From Euzebyaceae bacterium (GTDB lineage: Bacteria > Actinomycetota > Nitriliruptoria > Euzebyales > Egibacteraceae), in assembly GCA_013696915.1 (NCBI GenBank), contig JACCXR010000149.1, positions 1-6,854 of the forward strand: DNA of 6,854 bases. The letters are read 5' to 3'. Position numbers and translations under genes: made by a program. Under the pieces are notes generated by a model. That model did not search any database and was not told the origin of the DNA. It saw nothing but the letters and a program-made list of their open reading frames with translations. Shown piece by piece: positions 6,287 through 6,854 of this stretch. How positions within the stretch are numbered: the first letter of the stretch is position 1; each line of letters begins with the position of its first letter.

Positions 6287-6367
6287 GTCGAGGCCACGTT
6301 ACCGAGCAGCCGCGGTCAGCGCTCACCCCGGTGGGTAGACGCAGGCACCTGCTTCCGAGCACGGGTA

Positions 6368-6375
6368 TGACGTCA
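6368..6375. promoter_or_regulatory. TGACGTCA palindrome upstream of the nitrilase gene
   Basis: A perfect 8-bp palindrome about 95 bases before the nitrilase start. Palindromes of this kind can be half of a dimeric regulator site, but no flanking symmetry extends it and no regulator gene is nearby, so the role is speculative. Confidence 0.2.
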
Positions 6376-6553
6376 CGTTCACGGCTGTCGGCGTGGCGCT
6401 GGATAATCGTCGTCTATCACTACGACGCCCGACAGCGATCGCGCAGCCGTCATCACCATCCAGGACGCCCAGTCTTCGTCTTCAGAATCGAATCGCCGAT
6501 GGCCTCCAGACCATGAGACAAGCCCCCAGAACGGCTGCTCCCACCCCCGGATC

Positions 6554-6647
6554 TGGTGCGACGTTTCCCGGGGCCCTATCCCCGGGCGCCCGAAGGGCAC
6601 CGCTCGGCCCCCGGCTACGGAAGCGTGGCCGCTCCCAGGTCGCACCA
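6554..6647. repeat. Nested inverted repeats able to form a branched structure
   Basis: The outer arms TGGTGCGAC (6554-6562) and GTCGCACCA (6639-6647) are perfect 9-bp inverted repeats. Between them lie three smaller hairpins: CCCGGGG/CCCCGGG with a 6-base loop (6567-6586), GCCC/GGGC around GAA (6588-6598), and CGGCTACG/CGTGGCCG around GAAG (6612-6631, one U-G pair if read as plus-strand RNA). Together they could fold as an outer stem with three inner arms. The second hairpin pairs better as minus-strand RNA and the third better as plus-strand RNA, so the strand is unclear. It resembles no RNA family that I recognise. It could be a structured leader, a small RNA or a remnant of a mobile element; GC-rich DNA also gives such pairings by chance. 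Confidence 0.4.
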
Positions 6648-6807
6648 ACTGTGGGCTTGGAGCGAATCGGCGTTGCCGATGTCAACGTCGCGGCCGGGTG
6701 GTCGCGGCGGGCTCGCGGGTGTCGGCTCCGAATGTGCGCGGTGGGTGCGGTGGCCGCCGCGGTGGTGGCAGGATCGGCCACCCCGCTCCCGGAGAAACGG
6801 CCCGCCG

Positions 6808-6854
6808 ATGACCTACGTCCCCGCCCCCGACCGCTACGACGCCATGACCTACCG
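6808..6854 (+). CDS. Aldo/keto reductase, 5' end only (YghZ/GpR-like)
   Basis: Only 15 full codons are visible, reading MTYVPAPDRYDAMTY before the window ends. This opening is characteristic of the aldo/keto reductase group that includes E. coli YghZ (L-glyceraldehyde 3-phosphate reductase), where a Y-x-P-x-x-x-RY-x-x-M-x-YRRCG pattern precedes the barrel. These enzymes reduce aldehydes with NADPH. The start is the ATG at 6808; a GGAG (6791-6794) lies upstream with rather long spacing (13 bases). Divergent from the nitrilase gene. No catalytic residues can be seen, so the call rests on the N-terminal signature alone. Confidence 0.7.
   Translation, partial: MTYVPAPDRYDAMTY

Larger units (their letters stand above)
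6275..6807. other. 533-base intergenic region without a convincing gene
   Basis: The region lies between the divergent nitrilase and aldo/keto reductase genes. Open frames on the minus strand (6379-6648 and 6482-6781) show no recognisable domain and overlap each other, so I do not call them. The segment about 6400-6535 is visibly less GC-rich than the rest of the window. The region holds the perfect palindrome TGACGTCA (6368-6375), a small CGTCGT/ACGACG inverted repeat (6408-6427) and the nested inverted repeats at 6554-6647. Promoters for both flanking genes must be here, but I see no clear -35/-10 pair. It may be plain regulatory DNA or the worn remains of a lost gene. Confidence 0.5.

Noticed and set aside
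6480..6500. TTCGATTC resembling a tRNA T-loop
   Set aside because: The flanking bases do not pair into a T-arm and no acceptor stem or anticodon arm can be built around it on either strand.
6567..6586. CCCGGGG/CCCCGGG hairpin as a terminator
   Set aside because: No T-run follows on either strand and no gene ends nearby; it fits better as part of the nested repeat cluster.
6379..6781. Two overlapping minus-strand frames in the intergenic region
   Set aside because: Neither has a recognisable domain or ribosome site. Their products are low-complexity and they overlap in different frames.

Overview
The window is uniformly GC-rich, with codons ending mostly in G or C and frequent GTG starts. 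Gene content and order point to a high-GC Actinomycetota genome. The run methyltransferase / divergent sigE - anti-sigma - (extra gene) - htrA - tatB matches the Mycobacterium tuberculosis Rv1220c-Rv1221(sigE)-Rv1222(rseA)-Rv1223(htrA)-Rv1224(tatB) neighbourhood as I know it. I cannot name the genus; the extra gene suggests a lineage outside Mycobacterium.

Left half (1-3951, minus strand): five genes in one apparent operon, read right to left. They are an ECF sigma factor of the SigE type, a zinc-binding anti-sigma factor with one membrane segment, a secreted MucB/RseB-like protein, a membrane-anchored HtrA serine protease with a PDZ domain, and TatB, which runs off the left edge. The first three genes overlap by 8 and 4 bases. 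Together they look like a complete envelope-stress circuit: anti-sigma holds sigma at the membrane, the RseB-like protein probably senses or modulates outside the membrane, HtrA handles damaged exported proteins, and TatB belongs to an export route. A GGAACC-N17-CGTT element upstream of the sigma gene fits autoregulation by an ECF sigma factor.

Centre (3952-5240): a 192-base divergent intergenic region, then on the plus strand an O-methyltransferase overlapping by 4 bases with a gene for a stand-alone EVE-domain protein.

Right (5241-6854): a short convergent spacer without a clear terminator, a minus-strand nitrilase-family hydrolase with its full Glu-Lys-Cys triad, and a 533-base intergenic stretch with no convincing gene. 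That stretch has a less GC-rich segment and nested inverted repeats. The first 15 codons of an aldo/keto reductase follow on the plus strand, cut by the window end.

The most notable points are the RseB-like gene inserted in an otherwise conserved actinobacterial SigE locus, its natural (GGGSQ)4 linker encoded by a nearly pure 15-bp tandem repeat, the methyltransferase-EVE pairing, and the unexplained inverted-repeat cluster at 6554-6647.
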